From contig CAJXYM010000006.1 in the NCBI GenBank assembly GCA_913063045.1, forward strand, positions 28,061 to 92,060: a stretch of 64,000 nucleotides of DNA, in the 5' to 3' direction. Positions 44,101 to 51,537 of the stretch are shown piece after piece. The translations under genes were made by a program, and so were the position numbers. The DNA is from an uncultured Flavobacteriales bacterium (lineage in GTDB: Bacteria > Bacteroidota > Bacteroidia > Flavobacteriales > BACL11). The notes beneath the pieces are model-generated. The model did no database searches. It had not been told where the DNA came from and saw only the letters and a program-made list of their open reading frames with translations. Each line of letters starts with the position of its first letter. The first letter of the stretch is position 1.

Positions 44101-44532
44101 TCTCCATGCTCCTGCTGTTGCGGATCCAGCATATAACACATTTGGATTGCTTTTAGATTGCTCAATTGAATATAAATGAGCAGCTCCTGGAGCATAACTT
44201 CTGCTTTCAGCTTCAATATCAAAATCCCAAGGGCCAATACATTCCCATTGATTTGAACTAGAAGATTTATAAGTTTTATTTGTAGAAAGTATTTCTCTAC
44301 TAAGACTACGCATCCATCTTTTATAATATTGAGTATGCTTATTTTTTAGAAACTGATTTTTTGAGTAAAATTGATCATAAGCTTTTATAATTGCTCCAGG
44401 ATCATCTTTTTGATTATACATTAAATTAATCCATTCTGGTAAATCTTGTTTTTGAGAATCATAACTGTATTCAAATTGAGAAAATCCATTTAAATAAGTG
44501 AACATCAGCAGAAAAATTAATATTTTTTTCAT
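41137..44532 (-). CDS. Giant secreted BNR-repeat/PKD protein with T9SS sorting domain
   Basis: An 1131-aa exported protein with a signal peptide (about 18 residues). It has a long sortilin/VPS10-like beta-propeller region (about 90-770). Asp-box (BNR) repeats of the type SxDxGxxW recur there: SDKGNNWN, SIDAGINWN, SYDKGENW, TDDAGVSW and SINGGQTWS. A PKD domain with a FPGG-type start and AGTYDVSLTV is at about 800-865, then a jelly-roll-like domain, and a type A sorting domain from IFPNPNNGEF to the end. It is likely a surface-anchored or released glycan- or protein-binding or degrading protein; no catalytic residue is visible. The metK terminator ends about 12 bases before its start codon. Confidence 0.88.
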   Translation of the reverse strand: MKKILIFLLMFTYLNGFSQFEYSYDSQKQDLPEWINLMYNQKDDPGAIIKAYDQFYSKNQFLKNKHTQYYKRWMRSLSREILSTNKTYKSSSSNQWECIGPWDFDIEAESRSYAPGAAHLYSIEQSKSNPNVLYAGSATAGAWRSSDKGNNWNLITSSISLSSVYSIEIDFVNDNIIYISGNGSIYKSIDAGINWNITGSNNFTSLSHFIKDIKLHPQNNQILFIVSDQGFYKSTDAGNTFIEIMSGDFQEIEFHPNSPDTMYFIKQVSNKTEFYRSDNGGDSLILFTNGWPDPTTQDEQKRTEIAVSMADPNKIVALATGLANGGSGLYGIYISYDKGENWTFRCCGPQAGGVPSSSNINMMGWQPTGLDDGGQYYYDLALAVNPTDANIIHVGGVNHWISFDDGVSFSCPAKWSEPHKKGYVHADIHDINYFGNDLWFACDGGIFYSENFGDSIYKKMFGIAGTDFWGFGAGFKDGNVMLGGTYHNGTLLKDNNTYINDWICTDGGDNVRGFVNFGNPRIAYSDYGGKILSGDRTIPINSFAIDKQPNSSYIIGQSSQLEFDPRCYNWMYSGNDTTLWFSKNNGASFEVVHHFDASITSIEVAWSNPDVIYVATYPGWWDKKHIYKTDDAGVSWTEITPNVSDDWITYDITVSSNDENTIWISRNSMYGSYPNYNGEKVFKSINGGQTWSNLTTNMLDDIFPTNIEHQRGSNGGIYLGTRNAVYYRNNTMSDWSIYDNNLPKPSTSVQLIPHYRKGLLFNGTNRSAYEIDLFENSPPSAQIAADKLTINCINDTVSFIDHSALRLSSASWNWIFPGGSPSSSFQENPIVIYNQAGTYDVSLTVTDAFGTSTQILNNFITYKDSTSKITSTNNYKQDFEINNFPPQSWNSPSASFSWQALTVDTGINCFPNKVTYIDHYNTNKRGDEAYLISNKIKLGGGNNAINYLTYDYSYSGFSAAYNDGFRIDISTDCGMSWDSIYGASGTDLQTTSYQTYEWSPTCNSWQTDSINLTQLGYNEDTIMIRFVGINDYGNQFFMDNVSIKGQNILETNFIKNQSLEIFPNPNNGEFSILSNYTNLDYTIYNSLNQKIKTGEILSDLYNIKLQNPKSGIYLIRFSNSKITFSEKIVIY

Positions 44533-44544
44533 TTTTTTAAAAAA

Positions 44545-44568
44545 AAAGTCGCTAGCTATAGCGACTTT
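44545..44568 (-). terminator. Intrinsic terminator after metK
   Basis: A 10-bp perfect stem (AAAGTCGCTA/TAGCGACTTT on either strand) with a GCTA-type 4-base loop is followed on the minus strand by a long T run. It ends about 12 bases before the start codon of the next leftward gene (44532), leaving little room for a separate promoter. Confidence 0.9.
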
Positions 44569-44590
44569 AAAATTAGTGTTTTTTTTTGAA

Positions 44591-45850
44591 TTATAGATTA
44601 AATGATTTCTTTACATCAGCTATACAATCTAGTTTCTCCCAAGTAAATGTTTCAACTTCTATTACTTTATTAGAGCCATTAATATTAAATGTAACATTTT
44701 TAACTTCAGATTTTCTTCCCATATGTCCGTATGCAGCAGTTTCAGAATATATTGGATTTTTTAGTTTTAATCGGTTGATTATAGAAGCGGGTTTAAGATT
44801 GAAACACTCCATGTTTTGAACTTTTTTAGCAATCTCACCATCTGTTCCATCTACCTTAGCAGTGCCATAGGTGTCAATAAATATTCCCATAGGTTCAGCT
44901 ACTCCAATTGCATAAGAAACTTGTACTAATATTCTCTCAGCAACTCCAGCAGCTACCAGGTTCTTAGCAATATGTCTTGTCGCATATGCAGCTGACCTAT
45001 CTACTTTAGATGGATCCTTACCTGAGAAAGCACCTCCACCGTGTGCCCCTTTACCACCATAAGTATCAACAATAATTTTCCTTCCTGTTAGGCCAGTATC
45101 TCCATGAGGACCACCAATCACAAATTTTCCAGTCGGATTCACATGATACTTCTCACTGCTAAATAACGCTTGATTTTTTTTTGATAATTGGCTAACTACT
45201 CTTGGCATGAGTATTTCTTTGACATCTTTTTCAATCTTTTTTTGCATTATATCTTCATCAGCAAAGTCATCATGTTGCGTAGAGACAACAACATCTGAAA
45301 TTCTTTTTGGTGAATGATCATCATTATATTCCAAGGTAACCTGTGATTTTGAATCAGGACGTAAATATTTCATTTCTAATCCGGCTCTTCTTATGTCTGC
45401 CATTTCAATTAGAATTTTATGTGATATATCTAATGCTAATGGCATTAGGTTCTCTGTTTCATTTGTTGCATACCCAAACATCATCCCTTGATCTCCTGCC
45501 CCTTGTTCTTTATTTAATCCAGCTCCTTCAACAACTCCTTGTCTAATATCAGCAGATTGCTCATGTATAGCAGAAATTACGCCACAACTATCAGCATCAA
45601 ATTGATATTCAGACTTTACATATCCAATTTTTCGAATTACATCTCTAGCTATTTTTTGGACATCAACATAACTATTAGTTTTAACCTCACCACTCAGAAC
45701 AGTTAATCCAGTTGTAACAAGAGTTTCACAAGCTACTTTTGAGTTAGGGTCTTGTGCTAAGAAATTATCTAGCAGTGCATCTGATATTTGATCTGCTACC
45801 TTATCCGGGTGTCCTTCTGAGACAGATTCTGAAGTAAAATAATATGACAT
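44591..45850 (-). CDS. metK: S-adenosylmethionine synthase
   Basis: A 419-aa enzyme making SAM from methionine and ATP. Signatures: [15 protein letters not shown] (residues 11-25, ATP-binding His14), [12 protein letters not shown] (about 116-127), and the [17 protein letters not shown]-loop-like segment near residue 270. Length fits the long Bacteroidota form. It is transcribed away from metH, and its 113-base leader contains a SAM-II-like riboswitch with alternative pairings (see 45882-45959). A TAnnTTTG promoter lies just upstream of the aptamer and a strong terminator follows the gene, so metK is a single-gene, SAM-controlled unit. Confidence 0.98.
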   Translation of the reverse strand: MSYYFTSESVSEGHPDKVADQISDALLDNFLAQDPNSKVACETLVTTGLTVLSGEVKTNSYVDVQKIARDVIRKIGYVKSEYQFDADSCGVISAIHEQSADIRQGVVEGAGLNKEQGAGDQGMMFGYATNETENLMPLALDISHKILIEMADIRRAGLEMKYLRPDSKSQVTLEYNDDHSPKRISDVVVSTQHDDFADEDIMQKKIEKDVKEILMPRVVSQLSKKNQALFSSEKYHVNPTGKFVIGGPHGDTGLTGRKIIVDTYGGKGAHGGGAFSGKDPSKVDRSAAYATRHIAKNLVAAGVAERILVQVSYAIGVAEPMGIFIDTYGTAKVDGTDGEIAKKVQNMECFNLKPASIINRLKLKNPIYSETAAYGHMGRKSEVKNVTFNINGSNKVIEVETFTWEKLDCIADVKKSFNL

Positions 45851-45881
45851 TTTTTTAATTTTAAGTTTAAATATACTGGAT

Positions 45882-45952
45882 GATTTGGCAGATGATACAG
45901 CTAAAGAGTATTCTTTTTAGCATTTTTTAAAGTGGTTGCAATCAGCCAAATC
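45882..45952 (-). promoter_or_regulatory. Expression platform of the metK leader: two nested alternative helices
   Basis: On the minus strand, GATTTGGC (45952-45945, inside the aptamer) is perfectly complementary to GCCAAATC (45889-45882). An extra GGA/TCC pairing lies beyond a small internal loop. Inside it, GCTAAAAAG (45921-45913, the conserved 3' aptamer core) pairs with CTCTTTAGC (45908-45900) with one mismatch and a 4-base loop. Both helices would use bases required by the SAM-bound fold, so they are natural ligand-free alternatives. How the change acts on metK (translation or termination) is not evident; no T run precedes the ATG. Confidence 0.55.
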
Positions 45953-45959
45953 TTTCCAC
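45913..45959 (-). promoter_or_regulatory. SAM-II-like riboswitch aptamer upstream of metK
   Basis: Read on the minus strand: P1 5' strand GTGG (45959-45956), then AAAGATTT, a short loop, ATTGCAA, P1 3' strand CCAC (45935-45932), an A-rich linker, and GCTAAAAAG. This matches the order of conserved parts of SAM-II: GAUUU, UUGCAA directly before the P1 3' strand, and a distal GCUAAA. In it, UUGC pairs with GC(U)AA as the pseudoknot that holds SAM. One further C-G of the second pseudoknot helix fits, while others are weak. The aptamer begins within a few bases of the predicted transcription start and precedes metK. SAM-V shares this core, but its motifs fit less well. Confidence 0.7.
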
Positions 45960-45968
45960 ATTCAACCG

Positions 45969-45976
45969 CAAATTTA
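45969..45976 (-). promoter_or_regulatory. -7 element for the metK riboswitch transcript
   Basis: Minus-strand TAAATTTG (TAnnTTTG). The predicted start near 45963 places the SAM-II-like aptamer at the very 5' end of the RNA. Confidence 0.5.
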
Positions 45977-46022
45977 GAAAAATAATAATATGCTTTTGAT
46001 AATAACATGTTAATTTTTTTTT

Positions 46023-46030
46023 TAAGTTTG
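46023..46030 (+). promoter_or_regulatory. -7 element for the metH riboswitch transcript
   Basis: TAAGTTTG (TAnnTTTG), preceded by a T tract and, 24 bases upstream, a TTTG (45995-45998) that is a little distant for a -33 box. The predicted start, about 46036, is directly at the first base pair of the SAM-I aptamer. Confidence 0.5.
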
Positions 46031-46037
46031 CTACTAA

Positions 46038-46133
46038 CTTATCAAGAAAGACGGAGGGACGGGCCCTTTGATGTCTTGGCAACCTAGAAATAGGTGCTAA
46101 ATCCCACTCCATTTAATTTTGGAGATAGATGAG
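46038..46133 (+). promoter_or_regulatory. SAM-I riboswitch (S-box) upstream of metH
   Basis: A textbook S-box in conserved order. P1 is CTTATC (46038-46043) pairing with GATGAG (46128-46133). The P2 segment CAAGA-AAG comes next, followed by GGAGGGAC-GGGCCC and TTGGCAACC. The GNRA-capped hairpin ACCTA-GAAA-TAGGT is followed by GGTGCTAAATCC and the P4 hairpin CTCC/GGAG. After it, a short imperfect hairpin and a 9-T run (46160-46168) could act as a terminator, 22 bases before the metH ATG. It is expected to switch off metH-metF when SAM is abundant. Confidence 0.96.
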
Positions 46134-46190
46134 CGAAATCCAAAAAATTTCTCTGATTCTTTTTTTTTAAGTTATTTAAGATTAATAAAA

Positions 46191-49100
46191 ATGAATATTA
46201 AAGAAATATTAATAAAAAGAATTCTTGTTTTAGATGGTGCGATGGGTACCATGATTCAAAGATTTAATCTTGAAGAAAAAGATTTTCGTGGTGAAAGATT
46301 TAAGAATCATTTGTCAGACTTAAAGGGGAATAATGATTTGCTTTCTTTAACCAGGCCAGACATTATTAAGGCGATACATAAAGAGTATTTAGATGCGGGA
46401 GCTGATATAATTGAAACTAATACTTTTAGTGGCACATCTATTGCACAAGCTGATTATAATTTATCTTCCATTATTTATGAATTAAATTATCAGTCTGCAA
46501 AAATTGCTAAAGAAACTGCAATAGAATGCTCAACAAAAGAAAAACCAAGATTTGTTGCCGGAGCTATTGGGCCTACTAATAGAACTGCTTCAATTTCTCC
46601 AGATGTAGAGAATCCTGCATTTAGACAGGTTTCATTTGATCAATTAAAAGATGCATATACCCAACAGGTTAGTGCTTTAATTGATGGGGGAGTTGATATT
46701 ATTTTAGTTGAGACTGTCTTTGATACATTAAATTGCAAGGCAGCCCTTTATGCAATTGAAGAAGTTTTTGAGGATAAAAGATTACGAATTCCAATCATGG
46801 TTTCAGGTACTATTACTGATGAAAGTGGTCGGACATTATCTGGGCAAACTGCCGAAGCTTTTCTTAATTCTATATCTCACATTCCATTATTAAGTATAGG
46901 CTTTAATTGCGCATTAGGAACTAGTGCTATGCGTCCATATGTAAAAGAGCTTTCTGATAAAGCTAAATTCTTTATTAGTGCATATCCAAATGCAGGTCTT
47001 CCAAATGAAATGGGTGAATATGATGAAAGTCCCAAGGCTATGGCAAATCAATTAGAAGATTTTATGCAAAGTCAACTTGTGAATATTATTGGTGGCTGTT
47101 GTGGTACAACTCCTGAACATATTAAGGAGTTTGCAAAAATTGCTAAAAAATATTCTCCTAGAGAAATACCTAATATTGAAAAAGCAATGAGATTGAGTGG
47201 GCTAGAAGCTGTTACAATATCCTCTGATAGTAATTTTGCCAATATTGGTGAGCGTACTAATGTAATGGGTTCCATAAAATTTAAAAGACTGATTAAAGAT
47301 GAGAATTTTGAAGAGGCTTTATCAGTTGCATTAGATCAGGTTCAAGGAGGAGCTCAAGCAATTGATGTTAATATGGATGATGGAATGTTAGATGGTAAGG
47401 AGTCTATGGTTCATTTTTTAAATTTAATAGCATCAGATCCAGATATTTCAAGAGTTCCGATTGTTGTTGATTCCTCTAAATGGACAATTATTGAAGAAGG
47501 ACTTAAATGTGTCCAGGGCAAAGGTATCGTGAATTCAATTTCATTAAAAGAAGGTAAAGATGTTTTTGTTAAGCAAGCAAAAATAATTTTAAAGTTTGGT
47601 GCAGCTATTGTGGTAATGGCATTTGATGAAAAAGGACAGGCGGTAACTTATAACGATAAAATAAGGATTTGTAAAAGAGCTTATGATATTTTAGTTAACG
47701 AAATAGGCTTTCCTGCTGAAGATATAATATTTGACCCAAATATATTAACAGTTGCTACTGGAATTGTTGAGCATAATAATTATGCAGTTGATTTTTTCAA
47801 AGCAACTAAATGGATTAAGGAAAATTTACCAAATGCAAAAGTTAGTGGAGGGGTAAGTAACGTTTCATTTTCTTTTAGAGGAAATAATATTGTAAGAGAA
47901 GCAATGCATTCTGCATTTTTATTTCATGCTATTAGTCATGGTCTTGATATGGGTATTGTAAATGCAGGAATGATTGAAGTTTATGAAGATATTCCAAAAA
48001 ATTTATTAAAAGCTGTTGAAGATGTCTTACTAAATAAAGATGATGAAGCAACTGAAAGGTTAGTCGAGCTTGCTGAAAACATTAAAGGCGATGGCAAAAA
48101 AAGACATGAAGACCTTACATGGAGAGAAAATAATGTTGAAGAAAGACTATCTTATTCCCTTGTTAAGGGAATCGTTGCGTATATCGATCAGGATGTTGAA
48201 GAAGCTAGACTGAAATTCTCAAAACCTATAGATGTTATAGAAGGGCCACTTATGGATGGAATGGGAGTTGTGGGAGATCTTTTTGGAGCTGGTAAAATGT
48301 TTTTACCTCAAGTTGTTAAATCTGCTAGAGTTATGAAAAAAGCAGTAGCAATATTAACTCCATATATTGAAGATAGTAAAGAGAATTCAAGCTTTGCTGG
48401 TAAGATTTTATTAGCTACTGTTAAGGGGGATGTTCATGATATAGGAAAAAATATTGTAGGAGTTGTTATGGGTTGTAATAATTATGAGATTATAGATTTA
48501 GGTGTAATGGTTTCTTGTGATAAAATTATATCTAAAGCTATCGAACATGATGTTGATGTAATTGGACTTAGTGGTTTAATAACTCCGTCTTTAGATGAAA
48601 TGATTTATGTTGCTAAAGAAATGCAAAGGAATAATATAAATATCCCTCTCATGATAGGTGGTGCTACAACCTCTAAAATACACACAGCTGTAAAAATTAA
48701 CGAACATTATTCTAACAATACCGTTGTTCATGTTATTGATGCATCTAAGTCAGTTGGTGTTTTAAATAAATTACTTGGTAAAAAAAATAAGGAATACTTG
48801 CATCAAGTTAATAATGAATATGAGGCTATAAAGGAGAAATATTTAAAAAGAAAATCAGAAAAAAAGTATCTAACTTTAGCTCAGGCAAGAAAAAATTCTT
48901 TAAAAACAGATTGGGAGAATCATGATATTACAAAACCTCATTTGATGGGGGTAAAGGTCTTTGATTCAATAAAGTTAGAAGAAATCAGAGATTATATTGA
49001 TTGGACCCCATTTTTTTATACATGGGAAATGAGACAAAAATATCCTGAAATATTTGAGGATAAAAACTTTGGGAAACAAGCCCTTCAATTATTTGAAGAT

Positions 49101-49820
49101 GCTAATCTATTATTAGATCAAGTAATTAAAGAAGACTGGGTTTTTGCAAAGTCAGTTATAGGTGTTTGGCCTGCAAACTCTTGCGGAGATGATATTTTAG
49201 TCTACGAAAATGATAAAGTAATAGAAACAATTTGTTGTTTAAGACAACAAAATAAAAAGTATGGTAGTAACATGTCTTTATCAGATTATATCGCGCCTAA
49301 ATCATCTAATAGAGAGGATTATATTGGTGCTTTTGTATGTACAGCAGGTCTTGGTATTGAAAAAAAATTAAAAGAATTTGAAAAGGATTTCGATGACTAT
49401 AATATTATAATGCTTAAAGCTTTAGCGGATCGTTTAGCTGAAGCGTTAACTGAGTTTATGCATGAGAAATTAAGAAAAGAAATTTGGGGTTATTCACTAA
49501 AAGAAAAGTTGTCAAATAATGATCTTATAGCTGAGAAATATATTGGTATTCGTCCAGCGCCTGGATATACAGCATGTCCTGATCATTCTGAAAAGTTAAA
49601 GATTTTTGATTTATTAAATGCTAAAGAGAACATAGGAGTCTCTTTAACTGAAAGTATGGCAATGTATCCTAATTCTAGTGTTAGTGGATACTATTTTTCT
49701 CATCCTAACTCTAAGTATTTTAGTGTCGGTAAAGTTGAAGAAGATCAAGTTAAGGATTATGCTAGAAGAAAAAAAATGACAATTAATGAAACTGAAAAAT
49801 GGCTTCGCTCAAACATGTAA
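46191..49820 (+). CDS. metH: MetH, cobalamin-dependent methionine synthase
   Basis: A 1209-aa four-module enzyme that transfers the methyl group of 5-methyltetrahydrofolate to homocysteine. I use ATG 46191; a TTG at 46119 in the same frame lies inside the SAM-I aptamer. The homocysteine module spans about 1-330, with zinc cysteines C240 (NCALG) and C303-C304 (GGCCGTTP). The pterin module (about 345-620) has the GERTNVMGS start. The cobalamin module (about 630-870) has D747-x-H749-x-x-G752 and the [10 protein letters not shown] segment. The reactivation module (about 880-1209) has [15 protein letters not shown]. It forms an operon with metF (3-bp gap) under the SAM-I riboswitch. The cell therefore needs cobalamin. 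Confidence 0.98.
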   Translation: MNIKEILIKRILVLDGAMGTMIQRFNLEEKDFRGERFKNHLSDLKGNNDLLSLTRPDIIKAIHKEYLDAGADIIETNTFSGTSIAQADYNLSSIIYELNYQSAKIAKETAIECSTKEKPRFVAGAIGPTNRTASISPDVENPAFRQVSFDQLKDAYTQQVSALIDGGVDIILVETVFDTLNCKAALYAIEEVFEDKRLRIPIMVSGTITDESGRTLSGQTAEAFLNSISHIPLLSIGFNCALGTSAMRPYVKELSDKAKFFISAYPNAGLPNEMGEYDESPKAMANQLEDFMQSQLVNIIGGCCGTTPEHIKEFAKIAKKYSPREIPNIEKAMRLSGLEAVTISSDSNFANIGERTNVMGSIKFKRLIKDENFEEALSVALDQVQGGAQAIDVNMDDGMLDGKESMVHFLNLIASDPDISRVPIVVDSSKWTIIEEGLKCVQGKGIVNSISLKEGKDVFVKQAKIILKFGAAIVVMAFDEKGQAVTYNDKIRICKRAYDILVNEIGFPAEDIIFDPNILTVATGIVEHNNYAVDFFKATKWIKENLPNAKVSGGVSNVSFSFRGNNIVREAMHSAFLFHAISHGLDMGIVNAGMIEVYEDIPKNLLKAVEDVLLNKDDEATERLVELAENIKGDGKKRHEDLTWRENNVEERLSYSLVKGIVAYIDQDVEEARLKFSKPIDVIEGPLMDGMGVVGDLFGAGKMFLPQVVKSARVMKKAVAILTPYIEDSKENSSFAGKILLATVKGDVHDIGKNIVGVVMGCNNYEIIDLGVMVSCDKIISKAIEHDVDVIGLSGLITPSLDEMIYVAKEMQRNNINIPLMIGGATTSKIHTAVKINEHYSNNTVVHVIDASKSVGVLNKLLGKKNKEYLHQVNNEYEAIKEKYLKRKSEKKYLTLAQARKNSLKTDWENHDITKPHLMGVKVFDSIKLEEIRDYIDWTPFFYTWEMRQKYPEIFEDKNFGKQALQLFEDANLLLDQVIKEDWVFAKSVIGVWPANSCGDDILVYENDKVIETICCLRQQNKKYGSNMSLSDYIAPKSSNREDYIGAFVCTAGLGIEKKLKEFEKDFDDYNIIMLKALADRLAEALTEFMHEKLRKEIWGYSLKEKLSNNDLIAEKYIGIRPAPGYTACPDHSEKLKIFDLLNAKENIGVSLTESMAMYPNSSVSGYYFSHPNSKYFSVGKVEEDQVKDYARRKKMTINETEKWLRSNM

Positions 49821-49823
49821 ATT

Positions 49824-50777
49824 ATGAAAGTAACAGAACATTTATTAAATGCTAAGAAAACCTTATTTTCTTATGAAATACTTCCTCCTTTAAAAGGAGC
49901 AAGTATAGATTCAATTTATTCCAATTTAGATCCTCTAATGGAGTTTAATCCTCCATTTATTGATGTTACATATCATAGGGAAGAATATGTTTATGATAAA
50001 AAGAAAAATGGATTATTAGAAAGGAGGTCAGTAAGAAAAAGACCAGGAACTGTTGGTATTTGTGCTGCAATAATGAATAAGTATAATGTTGATACTGTGC
50101 CACATATTATTTGTGGAGGGTTTAATAAAGAAGAAACTGAGAATGCTCTTATTGACTTAGATTTTTTGGGTATTGACAATTTACTTGTATTGAGAGGTGA
50201 TCCCATTAATTCTGAAACTTATTTTACAGCTGAATCAGGAGGGCATAAATATGCCTCTGATTTAATTCATCAAGTAAATTCACTAAATAATGGTATTTAT
50301 TTAGATGATGAATTAACAAATTCATCTAACACTAGTTTTTGTATGGGTGTTGCTGGTTATCCAGAAAAACATTTTGAAGCTCCAAATATGAATTCTGATA
50401 TACACTTTTTAAAGAAAAAAGTTGAAGCTGGTGCTGACTATATTGTAACACAGATGTTTTTTGATAACAAAAAATATTTTGATTTTGTCAAGACATGTAG
50501 AGAGAACGATATTAATATTCCTATTATTCCAGGGATAAAGCCTTTTTCTACAAAGAAGCAATTAAATCTGCTTCCTCAGAGATTTCATTTAAATCTTCCA
50601 ACTGAATTGGTAGACGAGGTTTTAATGTGTAAAAACAATGACGATGTAAGACAAGTAGGAGTGGAATGGGCAGTAAAACAAACAAAAGAGTTAATAAGTT
50701 ATGGGGCTCCATGTATTCATTTTTATACAATGGGTAAAGTTGATAATGTGTTGAAAATTATGTCTAACTTTAGTTAG
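49824..50777 (+). CDS. metF: MetF, methylenetetrahydrofolate reductase
   Basis: A 317-aa flavoprotein TIM barrel reducing 5,10-methylene- to 5-methyltetrahydrofolate, the methyl donor for MetH. Family segments: FSYEILPPLKG near the N-terminus (Glu for protonation), LGIDNLLVLRGDP around 112-124, GVAGYPEKHFEAPN around 172-185, and YIVTQMFFDNKKYFDF around 211-226. It starts 3 bp after metH, so both genes share the SAM-I switch. The final 8 bp overlap the convergent ABC ATPase gene. Confidence 0.96.
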   Translation: MKVTEHLLNAKKTLFSYEILPPLKGASIDSIYSNLDPLMEFNPPFIDVTYHREEYVYDKKKNGLLERRSVRKRPGTVGICAAIMNKYNVDTVPHIICGGFNKEETENALIDLDFLGIDNLLVLRGDPINSETYFTAESGGHKYASDLIHQVNSLNNGIYLDDELTNSSNTSFCMGVAGYPEKHFEAPNMNSDIHFLKKKVEAGADYIVTQMFFDNKKYFDFVKTCRENDINIPIIPGIKPFSTKKQLNLLPQRFHLNLPTELVDEVLMCKNNDDVRQVGVEWAVKQTKELISYGAPCIHFYTMGKVDNVLKIMSNFS

Positions 50778-51471
50778 TGAGTTTGTAGAAATACTCTTCA
50801 AAGTTAGTATTTGCTTTTTTAATTTCATCAATTGGTTTATTGTCCACTAGCTTTCCTTTATTTATCACTAAAACTCTGTTACATATTTTTGGGATTTCCT
50901 CCATTATGTGAGTAGATAATAATATTATTTTTTCTTTTCCTATTTCTTTTATAAGGCTTCTAATTTCAATTAGTTGGTTAGGGTCTAATCCTGTTGTTGG
51001 CTCATCTAATAAGATGATTTCTGGATCATGAACTAAAGCAGCAGCAATTCCAACTCGTTGTTTAAATCCTTTTGAGAGGTCTGCTATTTTTTGATTTTTA
51101 ACATTTTCTAAGCCTACTCTATTAAGTAGATAATTAATTCTGTCTTTTTTATTCTCTATCTTTAAAAGATTGCTTATAAAAAAAAGATATTCTTGAACAA
51201 ACATATCTTTATATAGTGGATTGTTTTCGGAAAGGTATCCAATTTTAGATTTAGTGAAAATAGAATTATCATTTTTATTTATGTCACAAATTATTACTGA
51301 GCCTGAATCTTCTTTTACATAAGATGTTAGTATTTTCATAAGTGTAGATTTTCCAGCACCATTTGGTCCTAAAAAACCTACTATATCTCCTTTTTTTAAT
51401 TCAAAAGAAATATTATCTAATGCTTTAATATTGTCATAAGATTTATAAATGTTTTTTACTATAACGGACAT
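50770..51471 (-). CDS. GldA-like ABC transporter ATP-binding protein
   Basis: A 233-aa ABC ATPase. Walker A is GPNGAGKST (residues 35-43), the signature LSKGFKQRVGIA is near 133-144, and Walker B ILLDEPTTGLDP is near 154-165. An H-loop STHIMEE follows. The N-terminal part resembles GldA, the gliding-motility ATPase that works with GldF/GldG permeases, but GldA is usually about 300 aa and this protein ends after the core domain. No permease gene is adjacent, so the partner is unknown. Export of a surface component is the likeliest role. It has its own TAnnTTTG element, divergent from rsgA, and its end overlaps metF by 8 bp. Confidence 0.85.
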   Translation of the reverse strand: MSVIVKNIYKSYDNIKALDNISFELKKGDIVGFLGPNGAGKSTLMKILTSYVKEDSGSVIICDINKNDNSIFTKSKIGYLSENNPLYKDMFVQEYLFFISNLLKIENKKDRINYLLNRVGLENVKNQKIADLSKGFKQRVGIAAALVHDPEIILLDEPTTGLDPNQLIEIRSLIKEIGKEKIILLSTHIMEEIPKICNRVLVINKGKLVDNKPIDEIKKANTNFEEYFYKLTN

Positions 51472-51500
51472 ATTTTTATTTCGAGTCTTTGATAAAGTAG

Positions 51501-51508
51501 CAAATATA
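51501..51508 (-). promoter_or_regulatory. -7 element for the ABC ATPase gene
   Basis: Minus-strand TATATTTG (TAnnTTTG), 29 bases before ATG 51471, only 15 bp from the opposing rsgA element. Confidence 0.45.
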
Positions 51509-51523
51509 GAAAATAACTAATTG

Positions 51524-51531
51524 TATATTTG
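51524..51531 (+). promoter_or_regulatory. -7 element abutting rsgA
   Basis: TATATTTG (TAnnTTTG) ends 6 bases before ATG 51538, so the rsgA-dtd mRNA is probably leaderless. A TTG codon inside this element (51529) is the apparent longer start and is rejected. Confidence 0.5.
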
Positions 51532-51537
51532 CATGAT

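Noticed and set aside
45913..45959. SAM-V rather than SAM-II for the metK leader
   Set aside because: The order GATTT, ATTGCAA, P1 3' strand, GCTAAA fits SAM-II better; the SAM-V type CUGAAAAGGG block is absent. A covariance search would settle it.
46119..46190. In-frame TTG extension of metH
   Set aside because: It begins inside the SAM-I aptamer P4/P1 region. The conserved MetH start is at ATG 46191.
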